A stretch of 64,000 nucleotides of DNA, taken from contig JAHZAY010000008.1 of the NCBI GenBank assembly GCA_019423685.1, positions 58,040 to 122,039 of the forward strand. The letters run 5' to 3'. A program made the translations under genes and the position numbers. This DNA comes from Clostridiales bacterium. Its GTDB lineage: Bacteria > Bacillota > Clostridia > Oscillospirales > Ruminococcaceae. Below are positions 9,164-17,709 of the stretch, piece by piece; the stretch's first letter is position 1, and every line of letters begins with the position of its first letter. Below the pieces are notes generated by a model, which made no database searches, was not told where the DNA came from, and was given only the letters and a program-made list of their open reading frames with translations.

Positions 9164-9814
9164 ATGCAGAAAGGAAGCTATCAAGCGGTGGTCTTTGATT
9201 TGGACGGCACCGCAGTCAACTCTTACTACAACATCGATGCCCTGCAAAAGACCTGCATCGAGCTGCTCGGCCGCGAGGCAACCGATGAAGAGCTCAAAAT
9301 CACCTATGGCATGACCGCGGTCAACGCCATGCGCTATCTGGGCGTACCGGAAGATATGCTGGAAAAATTTGGCTACCGCTGGCTTGACTATATTATGGAG
9401 CTTGGCCGGCACGCCAAACTCTTTGACGGCATCTATGAGACGATGCTGCGGATGCATCAAGCAGGTTTGCAGCTGGGAATCAACACCTCCCGCCGGGACA
9501 CCGAACTGGGCGACCTGCAAAACTACATCCAGCAGCCATTTTTGGACCTGTGCTCGGTTATCATCACCTGCGACAAGGTCGAGCACCCAAAACCTGCCCC
9601 CGACTCGATGCTCGTCTACTGTAAGGAGACCGGACTTGCCCCCTCGCAGGTACTTTTTGTGGGGGACAGCGAGTTTGATGCGGGCTGTGCCCAAAACGCA
9701 GGCTGTGACTTTGCCCTTGCAACCTGGGGATGCTTCTTCCCCGACAGCATCCCAGCGCAGTACAAGCCAAAGAAACCGGAAGATCTTTTGGAGATTGTGG
9801 GCATCACCGCGTAA
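9164..9814 (+). CDS. HAD family hydrolase (phosphoglycolate phosphatase-like)
   Basis: A 216-residue HAD-superfamily phosphatase. Motif I is VVFDLDGT with nucleophile Asp12 and Asp14. Motif II is INTSRRD, motif III Lys is in HPKPAPDS, and motif IV is FVGDSEFDAGCAQNAGC. A helical cap lies between motifs I and II. ATG 9164 is preferred over the in-frame TTG 9137 because GAGGAGGA at 9152-9159 is correctly placed. The substrate is unknown; the gph-like subfamily is the closest description. Confidence 0.92.
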   Translation: MQKGSYQAVVFDLDGTAVNSYYNIDALQKTCIELLGREATDEELKITYGMTAVNAMRYLGVPEDMLEKFGYRWLDYIMELGRHAKLFDGIYETMLRMHQAGLQLGINTSRRDTELGDLQNYIQQPFLDLCSVIITCDKVEHPKPAPDSMLVYCKETGLAPSQVLFVGDSEFDAGCAQNAGCDFALATWGCFFPDSIPAQYKPKKPEDLLEIVGITA

Positions 9815-9867
9815 TTTTAAAAAGGCTTTGTGCCCGTTTGAAGAAATCTTCCCTGTTATCCAAATGC

Positions 9868-9902
9868 AAATCCCGCTCTTTCTGTAAGAGCGGGATTTTT
9901 TT
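9868..9902 (+). terminator. Rho-independent terminator after the HAD gene
   Basis: The stem AAATCCCGCTCTT / AAGAGCGGGATTT has a short loop and a run of seven T. Confidence 0.93.
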
Positions 9903-9910
9903 GCCCCCGG

Positions 9911-10278
9911 TGCAATAAAAGCACTCCCTCAAGCGTTATTAAGGCAGAAGGGAAAAAACATAAACTTTTTAAAAAAAGTTTTTACCCTGTGCAATAAAAG
10001 CACTTCCCCAAGCGTTATTAAGGCAGAAGGGAAAAAACAAAAGCTTTTTAAAAAAAGTTTTTACCCGATGCAATAAAAGCACTCCCTCAAGCGTTATTAA
10101 GGCAGAAGGGAAAAAACAAAAGCTTTTAAAAAAAGTTTTTACCCGGTGCAATAAAAGCACTTCCCCAAGCGTTATTAGGGCAGAAGGGGAAAAACAAAAA
10201 CTTTTTAAAAAAAGTTTTTACCCGGTGCAATAAAAACACTTCCCCAAGCGTTATTAAGGCAGAAGGGAAAAACAAAGG
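9911..10278. repeat. Five-copy 79-bp tandem repeat array
   Basis: Copies begin (at TGCAATAAAAGCACT or a close variant) at 9911, 9990, 10069, 10147 and 10226, a period of 78-79 bp; the last copy is incomplete. Each unit contains GCGTTATTAAGGCAGAAGGG and ends with an A/T-rich inverted repeat in which GGGAAAAAAC pairs with GTTTTTACCC around CTTTTTAAAAAAAG. Copies differ at a few positions (CCCTC versus TCCCC). Together with flanks it fills the 560-base gene-free gap between the HAD and PepSY genes. Short antisense frames within it only translate the repeat. Confidence 0.92.
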
Positions 10279-10377
10279 CCCTTCCAAAAATGAAGACGTT
10301 TTCAATCCGCTATATTACAATTTGATGGACACAATCCAAATTTTGAAAAAAGACCAACTTTAGAAAGGATGTACACG

Positions 10378-11394
10378 ATGAAAAAAATCTCTAAATCCAA
10401 CCTCACCGCTCTCACCCTCGCTGGCCTGATGGTTCTCTCCACTGCATCTGTCGGTGCAGCTTCCGTCTATAAAAATGTCACCGCCCGCCAGAACACCACC
10501 ATGACCGTCCAGGTAGACGGCAAAAACGTCACCATGACCGCCAAGGATGGCACCGCCCTCCACCCACTGAGCTATGAGGGCAGCACCTACCTCCCGGCTG
10601 AGCAGCTGGCAAGTGCGGTCGGCTACAATGCAACGGTCACCGACTCGAAAGTATCCCTCACCAAAAAGTCCAGCACCTCCACCTCTGCTTCCACCTCCAC
10701 CGATATCGGTGCAGAGAAGGCAAAACAGATCGCCCTCAACCACGCCGGCGTCTCCGCCTCCAACGCCACCTTCGTCAAAGCACAGCGCGAATACGACGAC
10801 GGCAGACTCACCTATGATGTAGACTTCTACTCCGGCAACAAAGAGTTCGACTACGAGATCCTCGCCTCTGACGGCACCATCCTCTCCTACGACGCAGATA
10901 TCGAAAACTACAACATCCCTTCCGCGTCCGCTTCCACCTCCGCTGATATCGGTGCAGAGAAGGCAAAACAGATCGCCCTCAACCACGCCGGCGTCTCCGC
11001 CTCCAACGCCACCTTCGTCAAAGCACAGCGCGAATACGACGACGGCAGACTCACCTATGATGTAGACTTCTACTCCGGCAACAAAGAGTTCGACTACGAG
11101 ATCCTCGCCTCCGACGGCACCATCCTCTCCTACGACGCAGACATCGAAAACTACCGCATCCCTTCCGCTGCCTCCAACACCAGCAGCGCAAACTATATCA
11201 CCGCTGACCGCGCCAAAGAGATCGCTCTGGCCAACGCCGGCCTCTCCTCCTCTCAGGTAAGCTTCGTCAAGGCACAGTTCGACTGGGATGATGGCCGCGC
11301 AGAGTACGAGGTAGAGTTCTCCCACAGCTTCCGCGAATACGAGTACACCATCGACGCAGTCTCCGGCCAGATCCTTTCGATGGACAGAGACTAA
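10378..11394 (+). CDS. Secreted protein with three PepSY-like domains
   Basis: A 338-residue exported protein. ATG 10378 is used (GAAAGGA 8 bases upstream). The signal peptide (residues 1-28) ends near GAAS. Residues about 30-95 resemble the stalk/copper-amine-oxidase N-terminal-like domain (VQVDGKNV...LPAEQLASAVGYNATV). Three PepSY domains follow, each running from xxAKQIALNHAG-type sequence to a YDVDF...EYxIxAxxGxIL core. The first two are almost identical, the third diverged. No lipobox or wall anchor is seen. The next two genes encode a sigma factor and an anti-sigma factor bearing the same domains, which suggests a shared ligand or direct contact; that is inference. Confidence 0.88.
   Translation: MKKISKSNLTALTLAGLMVLSTASVGAASVYKNVTARQNTTMTVQVDGKNVTMTAKDGTALHPLSYEGSTYLPAEQLASAVGYNATVTDSKVSLTKKSSTSTSASTSTDIGAEKAKQIALNHAGVSASNATFVKAQREYDDGRLTYDVDFYSGNKEFDYEILASDGTILSYDADIENYNIPSASASTSADIGAEKAKQIALNHAGVSASNATFVKAQREYDDGRLTYDVDFYSGNKEFDYEILASDGTILSYDADIENYRIPSAASNTSSANYITADRAKEIALANAGLSSSQVSFVKAQFDWDDGRAEYEVEFSHSFREYEYTIDAVSGQILSMDRD
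10702..11163 (+). repeat. Recent in-gene tandem duplication of a PepSY unit
   Basis: Bases 10702-10920 and 10945-11163 are nearly identical, offset by 243 bp (81 codons). Only about four differences are visible by eye. The near identity at silent sites indicates a recent duplication or gene conversion. Confidence 0.93.
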
Positions 11395-11409
11395 ATTCCT
11401 TAACAAAAC

Positions 11410-11438
11410 TTGCATTTTTTCCCCGACGCTGGTATACT
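11410..11438 (+). promoter_or_regulatory. Promoter of the sigma/anti-sigma operon
   Basis: TTGCAT (11410-11415), a 17-base spacer and an extended -10 TGG-TATACT (11433-11438). A transcript would begin near 11445 and pass through the hairpin at 11509-11542 before the sigma gene. Confidence 0.65.
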
Positions 11439-11508
11439 AAATTTATCTGGAAATTCACCTGAGCGCTCAATATCGCGTGATTTTCCACAATCGAAAAAAG
11501 CAGGAGCG

Positions 11509-11542
11509 GTTCAGGCAGTTGATCAGCTGCCTGAACTTTTTT
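11509..11542 (+). terminator. Terminator-like hairpin inside the sigma-factor leader
   Basis: GTTCAGGCAG / CTGCCTGAAC forms a perfect 10-bp stem around TTGATCAG-type loop bases, followed by six T. It could end the upstream PepSY transcript, but it lies downstream of the 11410-11438 promoter, so it may also act as an attenuator. Confidence 0.85.
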
Positions 11543-11590
11543 GTTCCAGAGCACGGAACGCTGCTTTTGCGCAGGAGGGAACAAACGAGT

Positions 11591-12187
11591 ATGCTCATGA
11601 CCATGATGTTGGTAGAAAACCACTTTAAACCCCTTCGGCCCGTCATGGACCCGCACGACCTGGAGACGCTTTTGGCGCAGATCGCGCTGGGCAGTCAGCA
11701 GGCCTTTGAAGAGCTGTACCGGGCCACCGACAGCGCCATCTTCGGCTACGCGCTGTCACTCACCAAAAACCACCACGAGGCACAGGACGTGATGATGGAC
11801 ACCTACCTCAAAATCCGCCAGGCGGCGCACCTATACATACCTTTGGGCAAACCGATGGCCTGGATTTTGACCATCACCAAAAACATAGCGCGCAGCCGGA
11901 TGCGCAGCGCCAACCGCCAAATCCCGCTGGACGATCTGGAGGAAACTACCCCTTCGTTTGACCGCGACTCCGAGGAGGCCATCGCGCTGCACCAGGCAAT
12001 CGAGACGCTCAACGACCAGGAACGCCAAATCCTCATCTTGCACGCAGTGACCGGCTTAAAGCACCGCGAAATTGCCGAGGTGCTGGGGATGCCGCTGGCG
12101 ACGGTGCTGTCCAAATATGCGCGGTCGCTCAAAAAGCTCAAAAAGGCGTTACAGGATCAATCCATCCCCCACAAGGAGGCAAACTGA
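11591..12187 (+). CDS. ECF-type sigma-70 family RNA polymerase sigma factor
   Basis: A 198-residue alternative sigma factor with region 2 (FEELYRATDSAIFGYALSLTKN...AQDVMMDTYLKI) and region 4 (LNDQERQILILHAVTGLKHREIAEVLGMPLATVLSKYARSLKKL, a helix-turn-helix); region 3 is absent, as in ECF sigmas. Start ATG 11591 follows AGGAGG at 11573-11578. The stop is one base from the anti-sigma start, so the two are co-translated. By analogy with SigI/RsgI-type pairs it should be held inactive at the membrane until the partner is cleaved. Its target promoters are unknown; the upstream PepSY gene is a candidate. Confidence 0.92.
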   Translation: MLMTMMLVENHFKPLRPVMDPHDLETLLAQIALGSQQAFEELYRATDSAIFGYALSLTKNHHEAQDVMMDTYLKIRQAAHLYIPLGKPMAWILTITKNIARSRMRSANRQIPLDDLEETTPSFDRDSEEAIALHQAIETLNDQERQILILHAVTGLKHREIAEVLGMPLATVLSKYARSLKKLKKALQDQSIPHKEAN

Positions 12188-12188
12188 G

Positions 12189-13274
12189 ATGGCGGAACAC
12201 AACAACTACAAAAAGCTCAGCGATCAGGAGGTCGAATATATGCTGGCCAAAGCGGTCGCCCAGCAGGTGCCGGACATCTATGAGGAGGCCTCCAGCACAC
12301 CGATTACCCCCCTTGCCATGGTCGACGACATCGTCCCGCGGCAGTATCCGATCAGAAGAAGGAACTGGCGGCGGCTGGCGGCGGCCTGCGTGCTGCTCAT
12401 CTTGTGTGCGGGCGGCCTGTTTAGCTGGCTCTGGTTTTCCACCAAGGCCGTCGTCTCCATCGACGTCAACCCTTCGGTGGCGCTCTCCCTCAACCGCTTT
12501 TCCTATGTCATCGACACCCAAGCCAACAACAACGACGGCGCCGAGGTGCTCGATGACCTTTCGATCAAAAACCTCAAGCTGGACACCGCGCTGGATGCCC
12601 TCATCGGGGCGATGAGCCGCAAGGGATATCTGTCCGACAACGCGCAGATCAGCGTCTTTGTCGACGGCGGCGACGACCACTTTAACCAGGAAATCTACGA
12701 GGAGGTCACCGAGGATCTGGCGCACCTGGCCCCCACTGCAGTCACCCAGCAGGGCAGCTCTGCCCAGACCTCTGACGCTCAGCAGGGCAGCTCCACCCAG
12801 ACCCCTACAGCTCAGCAGGGCAGCTCCATCACCACCGAGCAGGCCAAGGAAATCGCCGTGCAGCACGCCGGTTTGCAGATGGATGCCGTCACCTTCCACA
12901 GCGTCGAGATGGAATGGGACGACGGGCAGCAGATCTATGACGTGGAGTTTTACGATGGCACAACCGAGTACGACTACACCATCGACGCCACAACCGGCAA
13001 GGTCCTCTCCTTCGACCACGATGTAGAGAACTTCTCCATCCCGCAGTCCGGGGCAACCACCTCCCCTGCCGGCACCATCAGCCGGGAACAGGCGCAGCAG
13101 GCAGCACTGGAGCGCGCAGGGCTGAGCGGCGAAACGGTCCGTTGGGACAAGGTGGAGCTGGACCAGGACGACGGAAGAAGCATCTACGAGCTGGAATTTG
13201 CTTTTTCAAACAGCGAGTATGAATGTGAGGTCGACGCGACCACCGGTGAAATCGTAAAGTTTGAACAAGATTAG
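12189..13274 (+). CDS. RsgI-like anti-sigma factor with two extracellular PepSY domains
   Basis: A 361-residue single-pass protein. The cytoplasmic N-terminus (about 1-55) should bind the sigma factor. A transmembrane helix lies near 57-78. Just outside is the RsgI core VSIDVNPSVALSLNRF...VIDTQANN, with the Asn94-Pro95 pair at which RsgI proteins are known to self-cleave. After a Gln/Ser/Thr linker holding three QQGSS repeats come two PepSY-like domains with WDDG...YDVEF and DDGR...YELEF cores. Known RsgI proteins usually carry carbohydrate-binding ectodomains, so PepSY here implies a different signal. ATG 12189 follows AAGGAGG. Confidence 0.9.
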   Translation: MAEHNNYKKLSDQEVEYMLAKAVAQQVPDIYEEASSTPITPLAMVDDIVPRQYPIRRRNWRRLAAACVLLILCAGGLFSWLWFSTKAVVSIDVNPSVALSLNRFSYVIDTQANNNDGAEVLDDLSIKNLKLDTALDALIGAMSRKGYLSDNAQISVFVDGGDDHFNQEIYEEVTEDLAHLAPTAVTQQGSSAQTSDAQQGSSTQTPTAQQGSSITTEQAKEIAVQHAGLQMDAVTFHSVEMEWDDGQQIYDVEFYDGTTEYDYTIDATTGKVLSFDHDVENFSIPQSGATTSPAGTISREQAQQAALERAGLSGETVRWDKVELDQDDGRSIYELEFAFSNSEYECEVDATTGEIVKFEQD

Positions 13275-13294
13275 ACCTATTGGACTCCAAAGCG

Positions 13295-13328
13295 GGGAGA
13301 GGGCAGTGCCCTCTCCCAGCTTTATTTT
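13295..13328 (+). terminator. Terminator of the sigma/anti-sigma operon
   Basis: GGGAGAGGGC / GCCCTCTCCC, a perfect 10-bp stem with a 3-base loop, is followed by AGCTTTATTTTT. Confidence 0.88.
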
Positions 13329-13352
13329 TCTATCCATAGCTCCCTCCAACCT

Positions 13353-13385
13353 GCAATTCGTCCCGCAAAAACAACAATTCGTCCC
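13353..13385 (+). promoter_or_regulatory. Tandem CAATTCGTCCC sites, LytTR-type operator
   Basis: CAATTCGTCCC occurs at 13354 and again at 13375, a spacing of exactly 21 bp (two helical turns), each followed by an A-rich stretch. A -10 element TATAGT (extended by TGG) is at 13415-13420 with no good -35, typical of an activator-dependent promoter. Direct repeats with this spacing are the usual layout for LytTR-domain regulators. The regulator itself is not in the window. Confidence 0.6.
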
Positions 13386-13447
13386 AAAAACCACACAGGG
13401 AAAAATTTTTATGGTATAGTGGAGACAAGAAAGCGAGGGAACATCGG

Positions 13448-15265
13448 ATGAAACAACTGAGCAAACCGAAATATCATACCGTACAAAATATCGTCTGGAT
13501 GATCGGCAACGCCTGGCGCTCCTGCAAGAGCGTGCTCGCACTGTGCGTGCTGGCCGCCGCGTTAACCGTCGGGGTCAATATGGTGCAGCTTTTTATCGCG
13601 CCGCAGATCCTCTCCAAAGTCGAACAGCACGCACCCCTGCCGGAACTAGTGTCCACCATCGGCGTCTTTTCGCTGGCGCTGTTTTTGGTGCTGGGGCTGC
13701 AGGCCTATATCAATCAGAACACCCTTTACGGGCGCGTGCAGGTGCGCAGCTATATTTTAGGGAAGCTTTCCCTAAAATCTGCTTCCACCTCCTTCTGCAA
13801 CACGCTGGACACCGCCGTGCTGGACCTGCGCGATAAGGCCTACCGATCGGTCTCCTCCAACGATTAGGCCGGAGAGCACATCTGGACAACGATGACCAAT
13901 CTGCTGACAAATCTTGCAGGCTTTATCCTCTACCTGATTTTAATGCAAAATCTCGACCCGCTGCTGCTGGCGGTGGTGGCGGTCACCACCTGTCTGAGCT
14001 GCCTGTTTACACTGCGCACCAACGAGTGGCGCTACCGGCACCGCGACGAGGAAGCCAAATTTTTCCATCAGCTGCAATACCTGAAAAACAAAGCCGAATC
14101 GGTGGAACTGGCCAAGGACATCCGCATCTTCGGCCTGCAGCCGTGGCTGCAGGGCATCTATGACAGTGTGCTGAAACTGGAGGAGGCCTTTGTCGAGCGC
14201 TACTCCAAAATCCAGCTGCTGGGCAATGCGATAGACGTGGTGCTGAGTGTGGCGCGAAACGGCATCGCCTACCTCTACCTCATCAACATGGCGCTGGAGG
14301 GCAGCCTTTCCGCCTCGCAGTTTCTGCTCTACTTCACCGCCATCAGCGGCTTCACCACCTGGATCACCGGCATCTTAAACGAGGGCATGACGCTGCACCG
14401 CGAGAGCCTCGACCTCTCCAGTGTGCGCGAGTACCTCAATCTGGAGGAAGAGCCGTTTCGCTTTGAGGGCGGAAAACCCATCCCGGCCCCCGGCAAGGAC
14501 GGATATGAGCTGCGGCTGCAAAACGTCTCCTTTCGCTACCCCAAGGCCGAGCGCGACACCATCCACAACCTGAACCTCACCGTCCATCCGGGCGAAAAGC
14601 TGGCGATTGTGGGCCTCAACGGCGCGGGCAAGACCACTTTGGTAAAGCTGCTGTGCGGCCTGCTGGACCCGACCGAGGGCGCAGTGCTGCTGGACGGGCA
14701 GGATATCCGCCAGTTTAACCGCGACGACTACTATGCGCTCTTCTCCGCCGTTTTTCAGGAATTTTCGGTATTGGCCAGCACGGTGGCCGAAAATGTCTCC
14801 CAGACAGTGGGAGGCGGTGACCGGGAGCGGGTGCGCGCCTGCCTGAATCAGGCGGGCCTGACCGAGAAGATCGACTCGCTGCCCAAAGGCATCGACACCC
14901 AGGTAGGCCGGGAAGTCTATGAGGACGGCGTGCTGCTCTCCGGCGGCCAGACCCAGCGGCTGATGCTGGCCCGCGCCCTCTACAAAAATGGGCCGATCCT
15001 GCTGCTCGACGAGCCGACGGCGGCGCTCGACCCGATTGCGGAAAATGACATCTACCTCAAATACAGTCAGATGAGCGCGGGCAAAACCTCGCTGTTCATC
15101 TCCCACCGCCTGGCCTCCACCCGCTTCTGTGACCGCATCATCTTTGTGGCGGGCGGCAACATCGCCGAGGAGGGCACCCACGAGGAACTGGTGCAAAAGG
15201 GCGGCGGCTATGCCAAGCTCTTTGAGGTACAGAGCCGCTACTACCGGGAAGGGAGAGATTTTTAA
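13448..15265 (+). pseudogene. ABC exporter half-transporter interrupted by an in-frame amber codon
   Basis: The frame 13448-13864 and the frame from 13868 to 15265 are the same frame, separated only by TAG at 13865-13867. Read through, it would give a 605-residue permease-ATPase, the normal size. The first part has a membrane domain beginning near residue 25. The second contains more helices and a complete ATPase: Walker A VGLNGAGKTT, signature LSGGQTQRL, Walker B ILLLDEPTAALD, and the switch His in ISHR. ATG 13892 might allow restart, but its GGAGAG is about 15 bases upstream, too far. The last base overlaps the next gene's ATG. One base change would explain the defect; sequencing error is possible. 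Confidence 0.85.
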
Positions 15266-17217
15266 TGAAGGAGCAAAACACCAACCAGATGAGCACCCGC
15301 CAGGTCATCGAGATTCACCGCAGGGCATTGCGGGACATCCAGAAGATGTCTCCCTACCTGCTGCCCTCCACCGTGCTCTACGCCGTCGTGTCGGCTGTCA
15401 TCCCCTATGTCACCGTCTTTTTTTCCGCCCGCATCCTAAACGAGCTGGCCGGCCAGCGCAGGCCCGACGCGCTGTGGTTCTGGGTCATCCTGACGGTAGC
15501 GGTGGGCGGCGTGCTGGCGCTGCTGAGTGCGGTGCTGCTGCGGGTGAAAACAGCACAGCAGGAGCTGTTTTATGACCGAAAGGAGCGGATGTACACCGGC
15601 AAGATGTTCTCGCTGGACTATGCAGATGTGGACAATCAGCAGGCGCGCGGCCTGCTCTCCAAGGCCCGCCAGAACGAAAACTGGGGCGGATGGGGATTTT
15701 ATAGGGTTCCCATCATGGCGGAAGATCTGACAAAAGCGGCAGCGGGTATCCTCAGCGCTGTTGTCCTGTCGGTCAGCCTGTTCACCCAGCCGGTGCCGGC
15801 GTCGGCCGGATGGTACACCGTCCTCAATAACCCGCTGTTCATCCTGCCGCTGCTCGGAGCGATGGTCTGCATCACCGCACTTTCCGGGTGGTGCAGCGCA
15901 AAGGCAATCACCATGTGGAGCAAAATTAGCGAAAAGGCAACTCTGATAAACCGTATTTTTTCCTTTTGGGGAGATTTGAGCAATGATCGCAAGCGCACAG
16001 TGGATATTCGAATGTATAATCAACAGATATTTACCAACGAATATTGGATCAAATCCAACACTTTATATAATACAAAAGGCCCCCTGGCAAAGCTGAGCCG
16101 CGGTTCCAGAGGCCTTTTGAGGGGACTTTCCGCCTCTGTCTCGGCGGTGTTCACCGGCTTTGTTTACGTCTTTACCTGCCTGAAGGCGCTGGGCGGCGCG
16201 TTTGGAGTCGGCTCGGTCACCCAGTATGTGGGCGCCGTCACCTCGCTGTCGCAGAATCTTGCAAAGCTCTATGAAAATTGGGGCACATTGCAGGCCAATG
16301 CCAGCTTCCTGCAGTCCGCCTATCAGTTCCTGGACATCCCCAACCGGATGTATCAGGGGTCGCTGACCACCGAGAAGCGCTCCGACCGCAAATATCAAGT
16401 GGAGTTTCGGGACGTCTCCTTCCGCTACCCCGGCGCCAAAGATTATGCCCTGCGGCATGTGAGCGTCCAGTTCCAGGTCGGCGAGCGCATGGCGGTGGTG
16501 GGGGAAAACGGTTCGGGCAAATCCACCTTTATCAAGCTTCTCTGCCGCCTGTACGACCCACAGGAGGGACAGATCCTCTTAAACGGCATCGACATCCGCA
16601 AGTACAACTACCGCGACTACATGGGCATCTTTTCGGTGGTCTTTCAGGACTTTCAGCTGCTCTCCCAGCCGCTTGGGGAAAATGTGGCCGGCTGTGCCGC
16701 CGGAGAAGAGCAGGATGACCCCGACGAGGAGGCCAACCGCATTCGCCTTGGAAAATATAGCCTTCACCCCTATAACCGCCAGCGCATCCGCAAGGCCCTG
16801 ATCGATGCGGGCTTTGGCGACAGGCTCTCGACGATACCAAAAGGTCTGGACACCCAGCTCTACAAGGATTTTTCAGACGACGGCGTCGAGGTCTCGGGCG
16901 GTGAGGCGCAGAAGGTCGCCATCGCGCGCGCACTGTATAAGGATGCGCCGTTCATCATTTTGGATGAGCCGACCGCCGCGCTCGACCCGATTGCCGAGGC
17001 GGAGATCTATGCCCAGCTGGACCAGATCGTGGGGGACAAAACGGCCATCTACATCAGCCACCGCCTCTCCTCCTGCCGCTTCTGCGACGAGATTCTGGTG
17101 TTCGACCGCGGACAGATTGTCCAAAAGGGCAGCCACGATGCGCTGCTTGCCTGCCAAGGGCTATATGCCCAGCTTTGGAATGCACAGGCACAGTATTACG
17201 CAAACGAGGCAGAATAG
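15265..17217 (+). CDS. ABC transporter permease/ATP-binding protein
   Basis: A 650-residue half-exporter with an N-terminal membrane domain (helices about 30-55, 70-95, 150-215, 285-325) and a C-terminal ATPase. Walker A is GENGSGKSTF, signature VSGGEAQKV, Walker B FIILDEPTAALD, switch His in ISHRL. The ATG overlaps the preceding stop by one base (TAATG), so it was evolved to work with that half as a heterodimer. The ATPase carries an insertion rich in charged residues before the signature motif (near 475-505). The substrate is unknown; a LytTR-type operator upstream would fit peptide or antibiotic export. Confidence 0.92.
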   Translation: MKEQNTNQMSTRQVIEIHRRALRDIQKMSPYLLPSTVLYAVVSAVIPYVTVFFSARILNELAGQRRPDALWFWVILTVAVGGVLALLSAVLLRVKTAQQELFYDRKERMYTGKMFSLDYADVDNQQARGLLSKARQNENWGGWGFYRVPIMAEDLTKAAAGILSAVVLSVSLFTQPVPASAGWYTVLNNPLFILPLLGAMVCITALSGWCSAKAITMWSKISEKATLINRIFSFWGDLSNDRKRTVDIRMYNQQIFTNEYWIKSNTLYNTKGPLAKLSRGSRGLLRGLSASVSAVFTGFVYVFTCLKALGGAFGVGSVTQYVGAVTSLSQNLAKLYENWGTLQANASFLQSAYQFLDIPNRMYQGSLTTEKRSDRKYQVEFRDVSFRYPGAKDYALRHVSVQFQVGERMAVVGENGSGKSTFIKLLCRLYDPQEGQILLNGIDIRKYNYRDYMGIFSVVFQDFQLLSQPLGENVAGCAAGEEQDDPDEEANRIRLGKYSLHPYNRQRIRKALIDAGFGDRLSTIPKGLDTQLYKDFSDDGVEVSGGEAQKVAIARALYKDAPFIILDEPTAALDPIAEAEIYAQLDQIVGDKTAIYISHRLSSCRFCDEILVFDRGQIVQKGSHDALLACQGLYAQLWNAQAQYYANEAE

Positions 17218-17229
17218 GCTGTGTTATAA

Positions 17230-17263
17230 AAAAAGGGATTGGCTTTCGCCAATCCCTTTTTTT
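17230..17263. terminator. Bidirectional terminator
   Basis: AAAAGGGATTGG / CCAATCCCTTTT with loop CTTTCG, with A-tract and T-tract on the two sides. It serves the ABC operon and the converging minus-strand pair. Confidence 0.92.
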
Positions 17264-17268
17264 GCGTT

Positions 17269-17709
17269 TTACCGCTTATCAAAGCCCTTAATGAGGGGAT
17301 ATTTTTTGGTGAGCTGCATGAGGAATCCGATCTGTGCAAAGCTATCCGCAAACCAGTAGATCTCGGAGCCGTAGTGCGCGCTGGAAAAGACCATTTTGTC
17401 CCCGGCATAGAGGTGCAGGGTAAAATAGGACAAGCTCCCGTCGGCGGCCACACATCCGTCCAGCAGCGCCTGCAAGACTTCCGGAGTCAGCGCACCGGTA
17501 TACACCTGCTCTTGGGTGGTGCTTTGCTGTCTGTGTCCGTACCGCTCGCCAAAGGCAATGCCCTCGCGCTCGTCCTCCCAGCAGCGCATCTCAAAGTGGT
17601 CGGCGCCTTCTGCCGCCTTGGCAGTCAGCTCCTTCCACCAATCATAATTTTCAAAGATTTCCCGTCCTGCCTGGTTGGTTCGATGTTCCTTAAATTCCAA
17701 TATCAGCAT
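17269..17709 (-). CDS. Hypothetical cytoplasmic protein
   Basis: A 146-residue soluble protein, acidic and rich in aromatic residues, with no signal peptide, membrane segment or motif I can name. The ATG has AAAGGAG upstream and overlaps the end of the methyltransferase gene by 7 bases, so both are one operon and probably one function. The mixed alpha/beta pattern (MLILEFKEHRTN... and TLHLYAGDKMVF) is not diagnostic. Confidence 0.75.
   Translation of the reverse strand: MLILEFKEHRTNQAGREIFENYDWWKELTAKAAEGADHFEMRCWEDEREGIAFGERYGHRQQSTTQEQVYTGALTPEVLQALLDGCVAADGSLSYFTLHLYAGDKMVFSSAHYGSEIYWFADSFAQIGFLMQLTKKYPLIKGFDKR

Noticed and set aside
9969..10160. A minus-strand 63-codon frame in the repeat array
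   Set aside because: It simply translates the repeat units and has no ribosome site.
9911..10278. 79-bp repeats as a CRISPR array
   Set aside because: Copies are head-to-tail with no unique spacers, the unit is too long, and no cas genes are near.
11477..11590. Upstream extension of the sigma factor from GTG 11477
   Set aside because: No ribosome site; the extension would run through a terminator hairpin, while ATG 11591 has AGGAGG at good spacing.
13865..13867. TAG as pyrrolysine in the ABC transporter
   Set aside because: No pyl genes or related enzymes are seen and ABC exporters have no known Pyl use; a point mutation or error is simpler.
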